Shown here: piece by piece, positions 22,997 through 45,900 of the stretch
Numbering within the stretch: position 1 is the first letter of the stretch
Layout of the letters: each line of letters starts with the position of its first letter
Assembly (NCBI GenBank): GCA_016081115.2
Contig: CM071930.1
Coordinates: 3,019,419 to 3,083,418, forward strand
Origin: Rehmannia glutinosa
Taxonomy: Eukaryota; Streptophyta; Magnoliopsida; Lamiales; Orobanchaceae
Length of the DNA: 64,000 nt
Direction: 5' to 3'
Translations under genes and position numbers: made by a program
Notes under the pieces: model-generated
Database searches by the model: none
What the model was told of the DNA's origin: nothing
What the model saw: the letters and a program-made list of their open reading frames with translations, nothing else

Positions 22997-23224
22997 GGGT
23001 TAATTACAAAAACTACCTTTGAATTTAGCCTAATTACAAAAGAGAATCAGTTATATTTAAGAATTACAAGCACTCCTTGATATTTGTTTCTTTTTTATTT
23101 GTTAGGTAGTACGAACTTCAAAGGGGTGTTCGTAACATTTTAAGGGCATATTTTATAATTTTGAAAGTTAAATATATTTTTGTGTAATTGAACTAAACCT
23201 CATAGGTAGTTTTTGCAAGTATCC
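22997..23224. mobile_element. MITE of the GGTTAATTACA family
   Basis: Starts GGGTTAATTACAAAAACTAC and contains AATTACAAGCACTC and an inverted end AGGTAGTTTTTGCAAGTATCC. It lies between the convergent Ole e 1-like and IMP3 genes. Confidence 0.65.
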
Positions 23225-23741
23225 TAAAACCAATGCACAAGTCCCTTCTCATACTTGAATTCTCAATCAAAAGTTTAATATAAGAGCATAGGAATTTGGA
23301 TCCCAAGATTCAAGTTCAGTAAGTATTATCAAGTATTCTTCTAGCAGCATAACACGGCCAAATTTAACCAAATAACCTGGAGAAAGCTTGGTAATAGTAC
23401 AATAAAGAGCTATTTCTCAGCTTCAAATTCTCCATATACATAGATGGAAGCATTTTCTTTTGGGTCAAGAAAGCAATACCCAACTCACAACCAAGTTAAA
23501 ATGGTATACTTTTCTTTCAGCATATATGGTCAAGAAATACATCAGAAAGCTGTTGAAAATACCCCTAAAATTGGGATTGAATTGTAACATCGTCTATTTA
23601 GCATAAAACCAAAAAGTATCACCCAAACCAAAAACATTAGCCAGCATAACATACAGTACTTCAGATGTGTGATGAATGTCTACAAGGCCATAATCCGGAG
23701 AGTCTTGCTCGTGTTTCCGGATTCTTGCTCGTGAGACTAGG

Positions 23742-25856
23742 CTAGTTCAATGCGTCATAGTCATCCAACTTCTCGTTGTATTCTAAGACCTTCCTCCTTA
23801 TCTTTGATGTATCTACCCATGTTATGAAGTCTTCCATATTCCTTGTGACGAGGAATGCTGGATCAGTGACTGTATCAGGTCCTACGCGAATATGTCCCTG
23901 TTCAATATATGTAACTGCTTCTTTCAAGTGTTCGGCAAACTTCAGCCGCATCAGAACAGTGGCAAGCCTACGCCTGAAGAAAATAAAATACACCAAGAAA
24001 AGAACCCTTACAATCTGCGTTGATACTGATTTTTGGTTTTCTTGATGACAGATTACACGTTGGTGCTATTTTTATGCCAATCACTTTTAACAATAGTTTT
24101 GTTTAAGGCAGATGGTACATAATGACTATAAACAGATTCAGAACCTAAAAAGTACTTCACATACCAAACCTGTAGCATAGAATTATCTGCAAATTTATTT
24201 CAATAAGACTCTAAAAAATATTGTCAATGTTATTTAAGGGAGAAATCACAATCTCCTTATAGATACATAGTAATGCATAAGTCTCAGCTTATTGGACTCC
24301 ATATGCCACATAAAATTCCTCAGTGTAGAGAATTTTATAATTCAATAACTAATGATGTGTTGATACAGAAGATAGTAGCAACAAAGTGCACTTTACACCT
24401 CACTTACCGGCAAAATGATGATACCGACAATCGCCGCACAAAGCCAAACTTTTACGAGATGGTATAACACCCATGTTGTACCTTAATTGATGGAAAATCA
24501 AGAATAAGATATTCAAATATAAATCTGAACCTTCTTTCACATACTAATCCATTTAATAAACAATAACAGATGATAAAATAACAAGATTTCATATATGGAG
24601 AAGTACTTTCAAGCACACAAAATAGTGAACACCACCTGACCAGGAAACAGTGATAATAAATAAGAGTTTCTCTTCCCCAACAGATCACATGAACAAAGTG
24701 AATCCCTTAAATGACTCATCAATTACTTTACTATGCACAATTTTCTTTACAGTGTTAAAATGACTCATCAATTACTTTAGCTATGCACAATTTTCTTTAC
24801 AGTGTTAAAAGTATGCAGGAGAGGATGTCAAATAACAAATAAAATACGAGTAGGCAATTAGGGATGCTCGACTATAAATTAGTTTTGAATGCGCCTGAAT
24901 CAATAGCCAAGATGTCCTGGCATACAAATCTACCAAAACTATCAGGAAGTGAAAATGCCCTTTTGGTGGGGGTTTGGGGGGGGTAAGGAATCAGACAGTC
25001 CAAGTGTTTTGAAGCATTTTTCTCTATTTAATAAAATTTAAAGCACTTGGTTAAACCGCTTACCAAATATTTGATAATTTTCCCTCAATTTAATTTCCTG
25101 GAAATGTACTAATTCGAACCAATTTATATTCTTTTTGTGGAAACAAAACAAAATCCAATAGTAACACTCATATACAAGGGTTCTGCATTTGAGTGGAATA
25201 TGGTAACAACGCAAAATGATAGCATGCAAAGTAGCTCCAGAATCTTAGATACTCAATCTTTCCCTCATTCAAGAGTCCATATTTTCAAGAGTGACAAACG
25301 GGCTGCCCTAGACCCTAGTGACAAATTATCATCCAATTTTATCAAAACCAACCATATACACAAGAATAACAAACTGAATCACACAAAAGACTATTAGAAC
25401 TGAATAAAACAACACATTCATGACATTAATGCATTCTTGCAAAACGCATATAAACTGAATTTCAGTCCTAAAACTTACAGCTTTTCAAGAAGCGCATCAG
25501 TCATCTCAATTCTGTAAGGATCTCTTGAATCCATCTGTTTCAGAATGTTCACTAGCTTCTGAACCATTCTACACAAACTCGAGTACCTAAAAACATAATA
25601 GCAAGTCATGTCAGAAAATGGTCAATCAAAATGCACCCCAAAAATCCAGAACTTCACCGAAAATTCAGAAGTAATTCAGCCAAAAATTACATAAGAAGCT
25701 ACAAATGGGCTGTAAAAGTTACTTTTTATAGTCGTCTCTGCCGGTGACGTGATAGCGATGGATTACGAGGCTTTCCCTCTGACCACCTTCCCTCTTCCAT
25801 TCCAAGAAATTAACTTTCTTTAGTAGTTTCTTCTCGTGAAACTTCAGCTTCCTCAT
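23742..25856 (-). CDS. IMP3: U3 small nucleolar ribonucleoprotein protein IMP3
   Basis: Role (family knowledge): the S4-domain protein of the U3 snoRNP/SSU processome that helps U3 pair with pre-rRNA for 18S maturation in the nucleolus. Exons on the minus strand: 25723-25856 (MRKLKFHEKKLLKKVNFLEW...), 25479-25586 (MVQKLVNILKQMD, ending ALLEKL), 24408-24481 (YNMGVIPSRKSLALC), 23742-23973 (RRLATVLMRLKFAEHLKEAV to DDYDALN). All junctions are GT-AG. The S4 RNA-binding domain spans roughly residues 105-170. Full length would be 182 residues, typical for the family. Near 24431-24437 one base seems missing: after SLALC the expected RLSVSSFCR continues in the next frame and joins exon 4 correctly. 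An assembly error is the simplest explanation; otherwise the gene is a recent pseudogene. Confidence 0.88.
24711..24809. repeat. two tandem 49-50 bp repeats in an IMP3 intron
   Basis: ATGACTCATCAATTACTTTA and the following TATGCACAATTTTCTTTACA block occur twice back to back, differing by one inserted G. Confidence 0.9.
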
Positions 25857-25979
25857 CTTCTATGGGCGAAAATGTGTGTAGAGCTCAGAGAGGATGAAAA
25901 CCCTAGGCTAAAACCCTAACAATTGGGAATTTGAGAAAAAATAGAGAGAGAAGAGTTGTCTGATGAATTTTGGGCTTTA

Positions 25980-27430
25980 AATATAATAGAACGTGAGGCC
26001 TAAATCTTCAGCCCCGTTAAGAGGCCCAATAATTTTAGCTACTAAAGAAAAAATGGTCTAATACTAAATTGTAATATTTATGATGGAAATGTTTTTTTTC
26101 AAGAAAAAATGATGGAATTTGTTTTTTTTTTTTTTTGAATTGATCTAAAAGATTTATTTAATATTTTAATAAATTGGGTTTAATATTTATGTTTTTTTAA
26201 GTTGGTTACCAAAAAATGTGGAGAAGATTTAACTTTTTATTATATAATTGATTATGTAAATAAACATAATTAAAAAATAACAGTACAAACCAATATGCCC
26301 TTATAAACTATTTATATTGAAGAATGTGCTAAGTTCATAAATTTAACCAATCGAATCTTCATTGTTGGTGGAATGAGATAATAAATAAATATTTAATTTT
26401 TTCAATCCATTGGATCAAAAATCGAATTGTGTTTTTCTATTCATGTGTTATTTCTATATTATTGTCAATGTATTTTGTTTTTTGTGTATATATTTATTAT
26501 TTGTTTATAAGACTTGAATGTGAAATTGATTATTTAATGAGGTAATAAATTATTTTTTACTAGAATTTTATTTGATGTAGTATGCTTAAAACATATTCGA
26601 AATAACCTTGAAACAACAACGTCAAAAAATTCGAAAAAATTGGCGGGACGTAAAAATATCCGAGAAAAAATGTGAAAGCTTACAAAAGTCCGAGAAAAAT
26701 GACAAAGAGCGCAGATGTGTCATTTTTTCAGGATGTTTATCAATATAAAAATGTTAATATCAATATAAAAATGTTAATCATTACATAATCATAAATTAAA
26801 TATATTTTTACTACAAAAATAATACAAATAACTATATAAATATATTGATGTGACACCACTAAACAGACATGAATGACATCTACGAGAAAGCGTCTCCCCA
26901 ATCACTAACCAAACATTACTTTTCTTCTCAAATTTTTCCCGTAAATACCTTTTCCCAATCAACTTCTCGCAATCACCCCAATCACTAAACAAACATACCC
27001 TTAATATTTTTGTCCTTATCCCTTAGTTTGACCCACTTTAATAATTGTTTTCTTATGTATTGTGAATAGCTATTGAAACGAGCTACTGCAACAAGCCACT
27101 ACATTCTAATGAAACATGAAAACCATACTGCATTTTCTATAGGATGTGCTTAAACTAAAATTTTTGATTGAGAAAATAAATTGAAAAAAAATTCATATGA
27201 TTTCAGTTAATGATTGAGGAATAGAACTATAAATTGAATTTGAAATTCATCTTTAATGTTGTCAAAACAAGCGCAACGAAATATTATTATAAATTTGAGA
27301 TTCTTATCTTTCTAAAGTTTATAGTCTACATCACATGCAGCCATAGAGGGTTGATAGTGAATTTGGTAGTCCACAGTCCAAATCCAGACCCCTCTGGAAA
27401 CAACCTTACTTAGAGCAGGTTCACAAAAGT
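25980..27430. other. intergenic AT-rich DNA upstream of IMP3
   Basis: No gene seen. A 20-bp direct repeat (ATCAATATAAAAATGTTAAT) occurs at about 26739-26778. Near 26990 ACTAAACAAACATACCC looks like the right end of a Tourist-like MITE, but its left end could not be placed. The 5' UTR and promoter of IMP3 lie just above 25856. Confidence 0.5.
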
Positions 27431-27632
27431 AGTGTTGTAAAAATCGGCAGGAAAAAAAATCATTTCGGGTGAAAATCGGCCTAGGTAAAAGGATCGGGCT
27501 TAGGCGGGCTAAGAGGCCAATTTTTTCTTTTTCTTAAAATAGTTGTTTTTCTAGATGTCCGCCTAAGCGGTCCAAGCGCCCTAAGCGTTGGGCTGCCGCC
27601 CCACCAGCGTCTATCGATTTTTGCAACCTTGC
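27431..27632. mobile_element. hAT-type MITE, about 202 bp
   Basis: The left end AGTGTTGTAAAAATCGGC and right end ATCGATTTTTGCAACCTTGC are inverted repeats. The 8-bp duplication ACAAAAGT flanks (27423-27430 and 27633-27640). The interior is GC-richer than the flanks. Confidence 0.75.
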
Positions 27633-27719
27633 ACAAAAGTATTACCAATTCGATTTTATTCTTGTTTTTTTATTTTTAAACATGTCCCATCTTGTTTAGT
27701 TTTTTTTTATTATTATTAA

Positions 27720-28110
27720 TAGAGAGATACATCTCACATCAATGGAACATAGAGTGAATTGTGGTTTATGAGCGAGGGTCAAACCTATCTCCCCCAAGAA
27801 TCGTCTTTTCTAGGACAAATCCATGAAGTTCAGACTAAAGAAACAATACCTTTTGGGTGGCAGACGCGAGCCAATCTGTGCCACATCATTGGCGTCGTCT
27901 ATGGGAATCCTGCACAAGTCCACTCACATGGTGGGGGCTTATGATTGATGAGGAATATATCATATATCAATTAAGCATGAGAGTCAACCCACATTAATGG
28001 GCATGAGGTTGGTTTGTGGACAAACCTGTGATGCTCAAGTCAAAGCGGACAATACTTTTTGGGTGGACACAAGCCATTGAGTGCCACATCATATGATTTA
28101 GTATCATTTT
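27720..28110 (+). repeat. LTR-retrotransposon remnant with primer-binding-site-like motif
   Basis: TTGGCGTCGTCTATGGGAA near 27890 resembles the conserved sequence just inside the 5' LTR of many plant LTR elements. Two related direct segments (CCTTTTGGGTGGCAGACGCG near 27850 and CTTTTTGGGTGGACACAAGC near 28053, each followed by GTGCCACATCAT) look like LTR-end copies. No coding sequence. Confidence 0.4.
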
Positions 28111-28244
28111 CTCCTTCAATCCAAGTTGGATGACAATTGTTAATTGGGATCATTACCTGCGACACAACAAATTATTAAGGGCGTCACGATTGACACTCAA
28201 GTCAAATTTAGAGAGATAGAGAGCAAATGAAATCCACATTATAT

Positions 28245-28430
28245 CTCTGTTGTAAAAATCTTAGCCCCGACACGATTAATTAAAAGCGCAGCGCAGGCCT
28301 CCTCGTCCGCCTACGAATTTTTTTCCAATTAGGTCCGTCTAACCCCGCCCAGTCCCGCTTAGCCCCGATTAATCCGCCAAGTCGCAGCCTCACTGCCGCT
28401 TAGCTAGCGCTAGCGCTTTTTACAACATTG
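28245..28430. mobile_element. hAT-type MITE, 186 bp, related to 27431-27632
   Basis: The ends CTCTGTTGTAAAAATC and CTTTTTACAACATTG are inverted. The perfect 8-bp duplication CATTATAT (28237-28244 and 28431-28438) flanks it. The TGTTGTAAAAAT terminus is shared with the neighbour at 27431. Confidence 0.82.
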
Positions 28431-28639
28431 CATTATATATGATGTAGTGTCACTTTCTCTTCGAATCTAAATTGGATGACAATTGTTGACTGGCTGACTG
28501 AATGGATCTCAAAATTTAGGAAATCCACATCAAAAACATCTTTAAATTAAGGTAAAATGAAAGAGCAATACTCGATTTTCCTGTTTGGTACATAGTTTGG
28601 ACTTATTTAACCAATCACATTATGTGGGTGCTTGTAATG

Positions 28640-28875
28640 GTGGATCCTAATTAAAATAGTTAGTTGACTATTAAATTATTTTGAATTTATCCATATCTAC
28701 ACTTTATTTAATTATTCGAACTTCAACACTTAATCAATCACTAAATTAGATCCAAATGGTGGACACTAATTAAAATATTTAGTTGAGGACTAAATTTGAA
28801 TTTATCCATATCTGCAATTCATTAAATTATTCACACTTCAATCCTTAATCAATCACTAAATTTAAATTAGATCCA
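28640..28875. repeat. tandem duplication of about 115 bp
   Basis: AATTTATCCATATCT, TTAATCAATCACTAAAT and ATTAGATCCAA recur in order in two adjacent copies (about 28640-28757 and 28758-28875), diverged by small indels. Intergenic, upstream of the RNA polymerase gene. Confidence 0.7.
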
Positions 28876-29430
28876 ACTGATCTAATACATTTCCTTTTCT
28901 CTTTTCCCATCTTCTTTTTGGTTCTTTTTGATGGGCCATTTTTAAAATTTTGAATTCAGATTTAAATCTGACTTGTCCTATTATAACTTTGAAAGTCGGG
29001 CTGGGCTGGGCTGGTAGAAATGCAATTGGACTTGGACCATATTCGCATTAGGCCCAAAAAACTAAATCCAAAACCCAAAAGTGTACCACAAGGTTTTAGG
29101 AGGGTTTAAAGTCGGCAACTACTATTAACAATTTTGTCTTCCAAATTTTCTGAGACTTCATGTGCACCATCACAGCAAGTGATATTCATACTCCAAGAAC
29201 TGGACAATCCCAATCTCAACTGCTTCTGCACCTTCCCAAATCAATCATTCGGTTTGATTCTTCACATTCCATTGCTGATATTGATATTATTCCTCAATTG
29301 GAAGGTATTCGTGGCGCAATTTGATGTGCAGCTGCAAAACCCCTTTTCTTTCAGCTTCGAAATTGATGGTTTAAGAACCCCATTTCACAAGCCAGTTGAC
29401 ATCCTCAACCCGCACAAGAGTTCCACAGTT

Positions 29431-40633
<11,203 letters not shown>

Positions 40634-41437
40634 ATGAACTGAAGATGTTCATTGTGCCTCCATTTGCCATGTTAAATGGAACGTTAAGCTTCAGCTCGAC
40701 TCCATAATGGTGATCTATATCAAGTTTTATGTACATACAAATTACAAGAACGGCGCCCATCTTCAATTCATTCTTCAACTCCAAAGCCTGGAGATTTTTG
40801 TACAGTTTGCAGAGAGATTATGCGTGGGGAAAGCTTCTTGTACTGATATTATGTCTTCAGCATTGTAACTATACTCGAGGAAAAGCTCTTTGAAATTTGG
40901 ATGCTGGCCTGTTGCCCCTGAGGGGGATATCTGTAAATTTTAGCAGTGCCACATGTTGCAGCCTTACAGGCATAGGAAGCCCTGGAGGGTATTTCTGTCA
41001 AATGATCATTGTGAAGGATTACAGACTTACAGTTCTTGTATATATGTATTTACAATACAAATGTTGGAGTTAGCATTTCTGTATGGCGTTTGAAATGTCA
41101 CTTAAGATCCAATAGCTCAAATTGTATCAGCTCTACTCTGATTGAGTTTCTTGGGAGAACTTGAAAATGAAGAGGTCTTAAGAGGTGTCTGCCAGCATAG
41201 TTCAAAATGTTTCCTATTTCTAATAAAAATATATATTTGGGGAGCTAAACTTACAATAAGTTTGTAAAATATGGACAAAATAATATTATGGAACTTATAA
41301 TTTTATATTTTAAATAATTAAAGTGAACTGTTAAAATTTCAAAGAAAAAGAGTATTGAGCTTTCTGAATAGATGGATAAAGCAGCTCATTCCCTTCACCT
41401 GTTTACTCATTTGGGATCAGATTTGTCTCACTACAGT

Positions 41438-41914
41438 CAATGTTTTTAAACTCGGACCGGACATCGAACCGGATTAATCATGGGCTATTGGGGTCACTGA
41501 TTCATCGTACTTAATAAATTGTACTTAATAAACCGGTTGGCCCGTATACATACAAACATGTAAAAGATAAACACAAATATAATACAAATTAAATTAAAAT
41601 TTTAAATTAATATATTAGAATATCCAAATATATATGTAAATAAAATATAAGGAGAAGTTATATGCTAAACATATTATCCTTCAATTTTTGTAATAAAACA
41701 AAGAAAAGTTTATTTACTAACAAAACAATATTAAAAAAAAAAGAAAAAAAATTGAACCAGGTTAATTGGTTCACGGTTTTCGGGTTTTTGCCGAGTTTTT
41801 TTGACTGGTGGCAACGATTTTTAGCCACCCGATTTTTAACATATAACCGGTCGGGCATGTGACGGTTCGGTTAAACGGTTGAACCGCCAGTCCGGTCCGG
41901 TTTTCAAAACGTTG
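41438..41914. mobile_element. hAT-type MITE, 477 bp, between RpoT and BLOS2
   Basis: The left end CAATGTTTTTAAACTCGGAC and right end GTCCGGTTTTCAAAACGTTG are inverted. The perfect 8-bp duplication ACTACAGT flanks it (41430-41437 and 41915-41922). The ends carry repeated ACCGG/CCGGT words and the middle is AT-rich. It lies 0.8 kb past the RpoT stop and just beyond the BLOS2 end. Confidence 0.88.
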
Positions 41915-42186
41915 ACTACAGTGCCTAATACTTAATGAACTCCTAAATTGCAGATGGAACTAATTTCTTTCAAGCCTTTTCATTGCATATTGAGCTTCAA
42001 GCCATAGTTCATGTTTAGGTCAATTTTTTTTCCTGTTTCTATAATGCGATCTATGAAATCATGAGACCTTCTTTAACAATATACTATGCAATTGAGCTTT
42101 AAGAAACAAATTGTGCAGAAAGTGATATACGAATGTATTGCAATGAAGATAAAGTCAATCCCACGAAAAAATGAGCATAGCTTATT

Positions 42187-43027
42187 TTATGCAGGTGGAA
42201 TCTGGTAAACAGATTGCATTTTTGATTCCAACAGAGAAACATATTTGTCAAGCATCGAAATTACAGCTTCAAATTCCGTAACATTCTGCTCTATGGCATC
42301 GAGCTGTTGAACATAGTCATCAAAGGTGCTGCTTTTCGACTTCAATTGCTCCACAAAAACTCTTAATCCTGAAGCCACATCACCAAACCCTTGGTATTCA
42401 TCTGCTACCCTTACATTCATTTTCTCCAAAAGCTCAAGAACGTTATTCGTTTCCTAGGACATTAGGAAAATTCAACATTATAAAGCAGCCATTAACTTCT
42501 ATACGGAATATGTTGGAGAGAAAAGTAACAAGAAAAACGAATTACACAATGGCACAAACAATAAAAAGAAAACAGAGCTCTCAACAGATGAAAGGGAATA
42601 AGTTGATCATACACATCTCACAAACTCCAATCATTATTTTTTAATCAATCTATACTTGGTGATCACACAACATCACAATCATTGCATAGTAGTCTATTTA
42701 TGATATTAATTTCCCCCAACAACATATAACGAACTCAGTTTTTTTTTCCTTTTTCTTTTCTTTATTTTTTTTTTATTTGTTGTCGGGAGGGGGAGGTGGC
42801 AGCCAAGGAACTATTGCATGATTTCCTCCACAAAATGCATGGCTCAACCATGCAGATATTCTGCATGCATCATCCACTTGTATCGAGTCAAACTGAACAA
42901 AAAAAGTAATGTCTTTCTCAGTTTTGATTACCTGGAGCTCGCCTTTTACCATGGCAGAGACACTGGTGAAAAGATCATTGAGAGATGCAGCTAGTTGGTC
43001 TTTCTCTGTTGCCTTTCCAGGCGCCAT
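42187..43027 (-). CDS. BLOS2: BLOC-1 subunit 2 (BLOS2) homologue
   Basis: Role (family knowledge): small coiled-coil subunit of the BLOC-1 complex, which acts in endosome-to-vacuole trafficking. Two coding exons on the minus strand, 42932-43027 and 42187-42453, joined in frame by GT-AG, give 120 residues. Visible: MAPGKATEKDQLAASLNDLF start, SVSAMVKGELQ|ETNNVLELLEKMN across the junction, then DVASGLRVFVEQLKSKS and a heptad-rich helix IEQNVTEFEAVISMLDKYV ending at IPPA. Length and layout match plant BLOS2. This is the only gene here read without any apparent indel. A splice-donor-like site near 45811 and an acceptor-like site near 43085 suggest a 5' UTR intron of about 2.7 kb. Confidence 0.85.
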
Positions 43028-43750
43028 TATATTTATAACCCAGTTTGCCTCCTTGACCTATCTCAGTCGGCTAACAATTCCCTATCACGCCAAAAACTTT
43101 TGTTAATTGGAAGCAATAAATTTCCTCGTCCATGGTTGTTTTAATTTCAATGACATGCCATGACACAAATACTATAAAACCAAACAGTAACGTCTTAATC
43201 ATATTATAATGATAGTTTATGTTTAGCAGAAAAAGAGCCAATTCAATACGAAACATTTAGTCTTTATGTGAGATCTCAAGCATCACATAGTAAGTTTCAT
43301 TCCATCATGCTCACGTAAAAGGAGATACTTTTAGTTACGAACTACAGGATTCGTTAAATAGAAGAAAAAGTAAATGATATCTTGGATAGCGGCATTGAAG
43401 AACTATGCTTACGCCATAAAGTTGGAGAATCTGACATCGGCATAGCAATTATTGAAATTTCAAGGAGATTTGTCGAGAATAGAAATTGATTAGTAATTTT
43501 TTGAATGGGAGTTCTATATTCCAAGCACCAGCGCTTCCTAAGTGGAGATAATCTGATAATCTAATTCCAAGTAACGTCTAAATCATATTATAACTATCGT
43601 TTTTGTTTAGCAGAAAAAAGCGCCATTTCAATATGTAACATTTAATCTTTATGTTGAGATCTCACGCATCACATGGTAAGTTTCCTTCCATCCTGCTCAC
43701 ATTAAAGGAGATACTTTTAGTTGCGAACTACAGTATTTGTTAAATAGAAG

Positions 43751-43995
43751 TGTTAATAGAAAACAAAGAGATATAGGAAAAGTTGTATTCCAATAAGCAT
43801 TACAACAGCCCTATAAATAGTAGAATAAAAGAATCAGAAATGTACAGCTACCAAAAATACATGATCTACTTACCTAACAACAAAGAAATCAAATCAACCT
43901 ATACGGAAAATATACACACAATACAACCAAGAATCATAACAAATATTCTACAATATACTACCAAGTCATAACAAATATTCTAAAATATTCTAACA
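43751..43995. mobile_element. solo LTR, 245 bp
   Basis: Begins TGTTAATAG and ends TTCTAACA. The 5-bp duplication AGAAG flanks exactly (43746-43750 and 43996-44000). The tandem partner reads through TAGAAGAAAAAG with no insert. The superfamily is not determinable from a solo LTR, although TGTTA...TAACA termini are common in Copia. Confidence 0.85.
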
Positions 43996-44182
43996 AGAAG
44001 AATAAGTAATTGATATCTTGGATAGTTGCATTGAACAACTATGCTTACGCCATAAAGATGGAGAACCCGACAGCGGCATAACGATTATTGAAATTAAGGA
44101 GATTTGTCGAGAATAGAAATCGATTAGTAATAATATTTTGAATGGGAGTTCTATATTCCAAGAAACAACACTTCCTACGTGG

Positions 44183-44624
44183 TATCGAATGACCACCTCA
44201 TCTAAAAGCTTAAGTTGTTAGAGAGTTGAATCATTTAATATTTAATTACTCTAACACGCCTCCTCACATGCGGGCGATTGTTTATGTAGCCTTGCACGTG
44301 GAACATTTATATGGGTGGCGGTGAGATTTGGACTCGGAGACCTCTTGTTTGGCCGACTCGATACCATATTGAATGACCATCTCATCTAAAATAAGCTATT
44401 AGAGAAGTTGGCCATTTAATATTTAATTACACTCTAACACGCCCCCTCACGTGCATGCGGTTATTTATGAAACCTAACACATGGAGCAATTTCATGGGTT
44501 GCGGTGAGGTTTAAACTCATGACTTCTTGTTTGGCTCGACTCTAATACCATATTGAATGACCACCTCATCTAAAAGCTTAAGTAGTTAGACACGTGAATA
44601 ATTTAATAGTTACCTACTCTAACA
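44183..44624 (-). mobile_element. TRIM retrotransposon with three LTRs (LTR-internal-LTR-internal-LTR)
   Basis: Three related repeats of about 73 bp lie at 44183-44256, 44367-44439 and 44551-44624. Each on the minus strand starts TGTTAGAG and ends near TCATTCAATA. After each of the two upstream LTRs comes a primer-binding-site-like TGGTATYRGAG... sequence, and before each of the two downstream LTRs is a purine tract (GTGAGGGGGCG or GTGAGGAGGCG). The two interiors are about 110 bp and contain no protein code. The flanks CGTGG and AGTGA fit a decayed 5-bp duplication of AGTGG seen in the empty site. Confidence 0.85.
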
Positions 44625-45811
44625 AGTGAAGATAATTTGATAATGTAATTTAGTTTCATATAGAGAAACTACAGTGAGAGGTGATTGAAGTGAACAATGC
44701 ATCATGCGGGTTCATTGGCAAATGCAGTCAGTTTGTGAGGACTGGAACAGAGTAAAGCATCATGCACCTTCCTTCTGTGACAATCCGAAGAATAACTTAA
44801 GAGGGTCAGCCAAAACCTTTCCATGCATGCACAGCTTTGTTAAACTAGTACTTACAGGCTATAGTGTGCGCAATTGGAGAAGCTAATCTTTCACCTAAGC
44901 AGAAATTCCAAACAATGAGATAAAGACAATACAAAACTTCATTTCAATTCAAAATTAATCTAATTGAAGAAACTAATTTTGCACCTAAGCTTTGTTAACT
45001 TAGCCTTATGTGTGTGGGGCATATTTCATTTCAAGGCAAAATTGATGCAAAAATTTGAACTAAAAGATGCGTGTTCAGCATAAATGAATGTGGCAGCAAA
45101 AATTACAATCAAAGTTTCGACTGATGTTTCAATACCATAACAGTCAATAAATCACAAACTTGTAATGGCGTTGTCCTTTTATCAAAATCTCACATTACTC
45201 ATTCTCAACCATTTTTCCTTTGGCTATATAGTTTTGAAAACTAATTCATATTTCTATAAAGAATTTTACCAGAGAAAAGCACTATCATTCAGTTAATCAT
45301 CTATTCCCAATGAAGTGAAAATAAGTCAGTAAATTAAATTATTCAGACTAAGATACCAGATAATTTGCCTCTATTCACCAAAACTATCAACCCAGTCAGA
45401 CTTAGGAAGCAACTGATTCTAAAAACATCTACACCACAAACACACTAAGTCCATAAACAAATAAGATTGAAAAAAAAAAACACATAAAAATTCATACTCC
45501 AATTGTTGGATCTAATATAGGAAAGGTACTTCCTAGAAATGGCCTGCAGAAGCATTCGAAAATTCTAATCGGGATTCGGGCACCTATTTGCATGTTCAAG
45601 ACTACAGAGACTATCACAAAAGGTATGGCAGGGATAATCATGCATCGATAAAATCGCCATGTCTCATCACTCTACAAAATCAAGTCTACAATTCATACTC
45701 TGCAGCACTGAATGCAAACACGTATTACAAGTGAAGAAAATCGAGGAAATTTTAACAAGAAAATCATCGGCAAATAGTCGAAGAAACGCGCGCTCGACGG
45801 CGGGTTTACCT

Positions 45812-45900
45812 GAATTGGCAGCTTCAGAAGAGACTGTTCGAGAAGGAGACCGGAGGATGAGTATCGGAGAAAGGGCTGATTGGCTGATTTTGTCTTTCTT
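45812..45900 (-). other. possible BLOS2 5' UTR exon
   Basis: On the minus strand a GC-richer segment ends CTGCCAATTCAG followed by the donor GTAAACC, 2.8 kb upstream of the BLOS2 ATG. The acceptor GCGTGATAG before GGAATTGTTAGCCG near 43084 would complete a UTR intron. This is inferred from splice-site-like sequence only. Confidence 0.4.

Larger units (their letters stand above)
43187..44655. repeat. tandem duplication of a 384-bp unit, second copy with two retroelement insertions
   Basis: Copy 1 is 43187-43570 and copy 2 is 43571-44655. Ordered shared blocks include GTAACGTCT, TAATCATATTATAA-like text, GGAGATACTTTTAGTT, GATATCTTGGATAG, GCTTACGCCATAAAG and GAATGGGAGTTCTATATTCC. Removing the insertions at 43751-43995 and 44183-44624 brings copy 2 back to about 388 bp, and copy 1 shows both empty sites. 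Confidence 0.88.
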
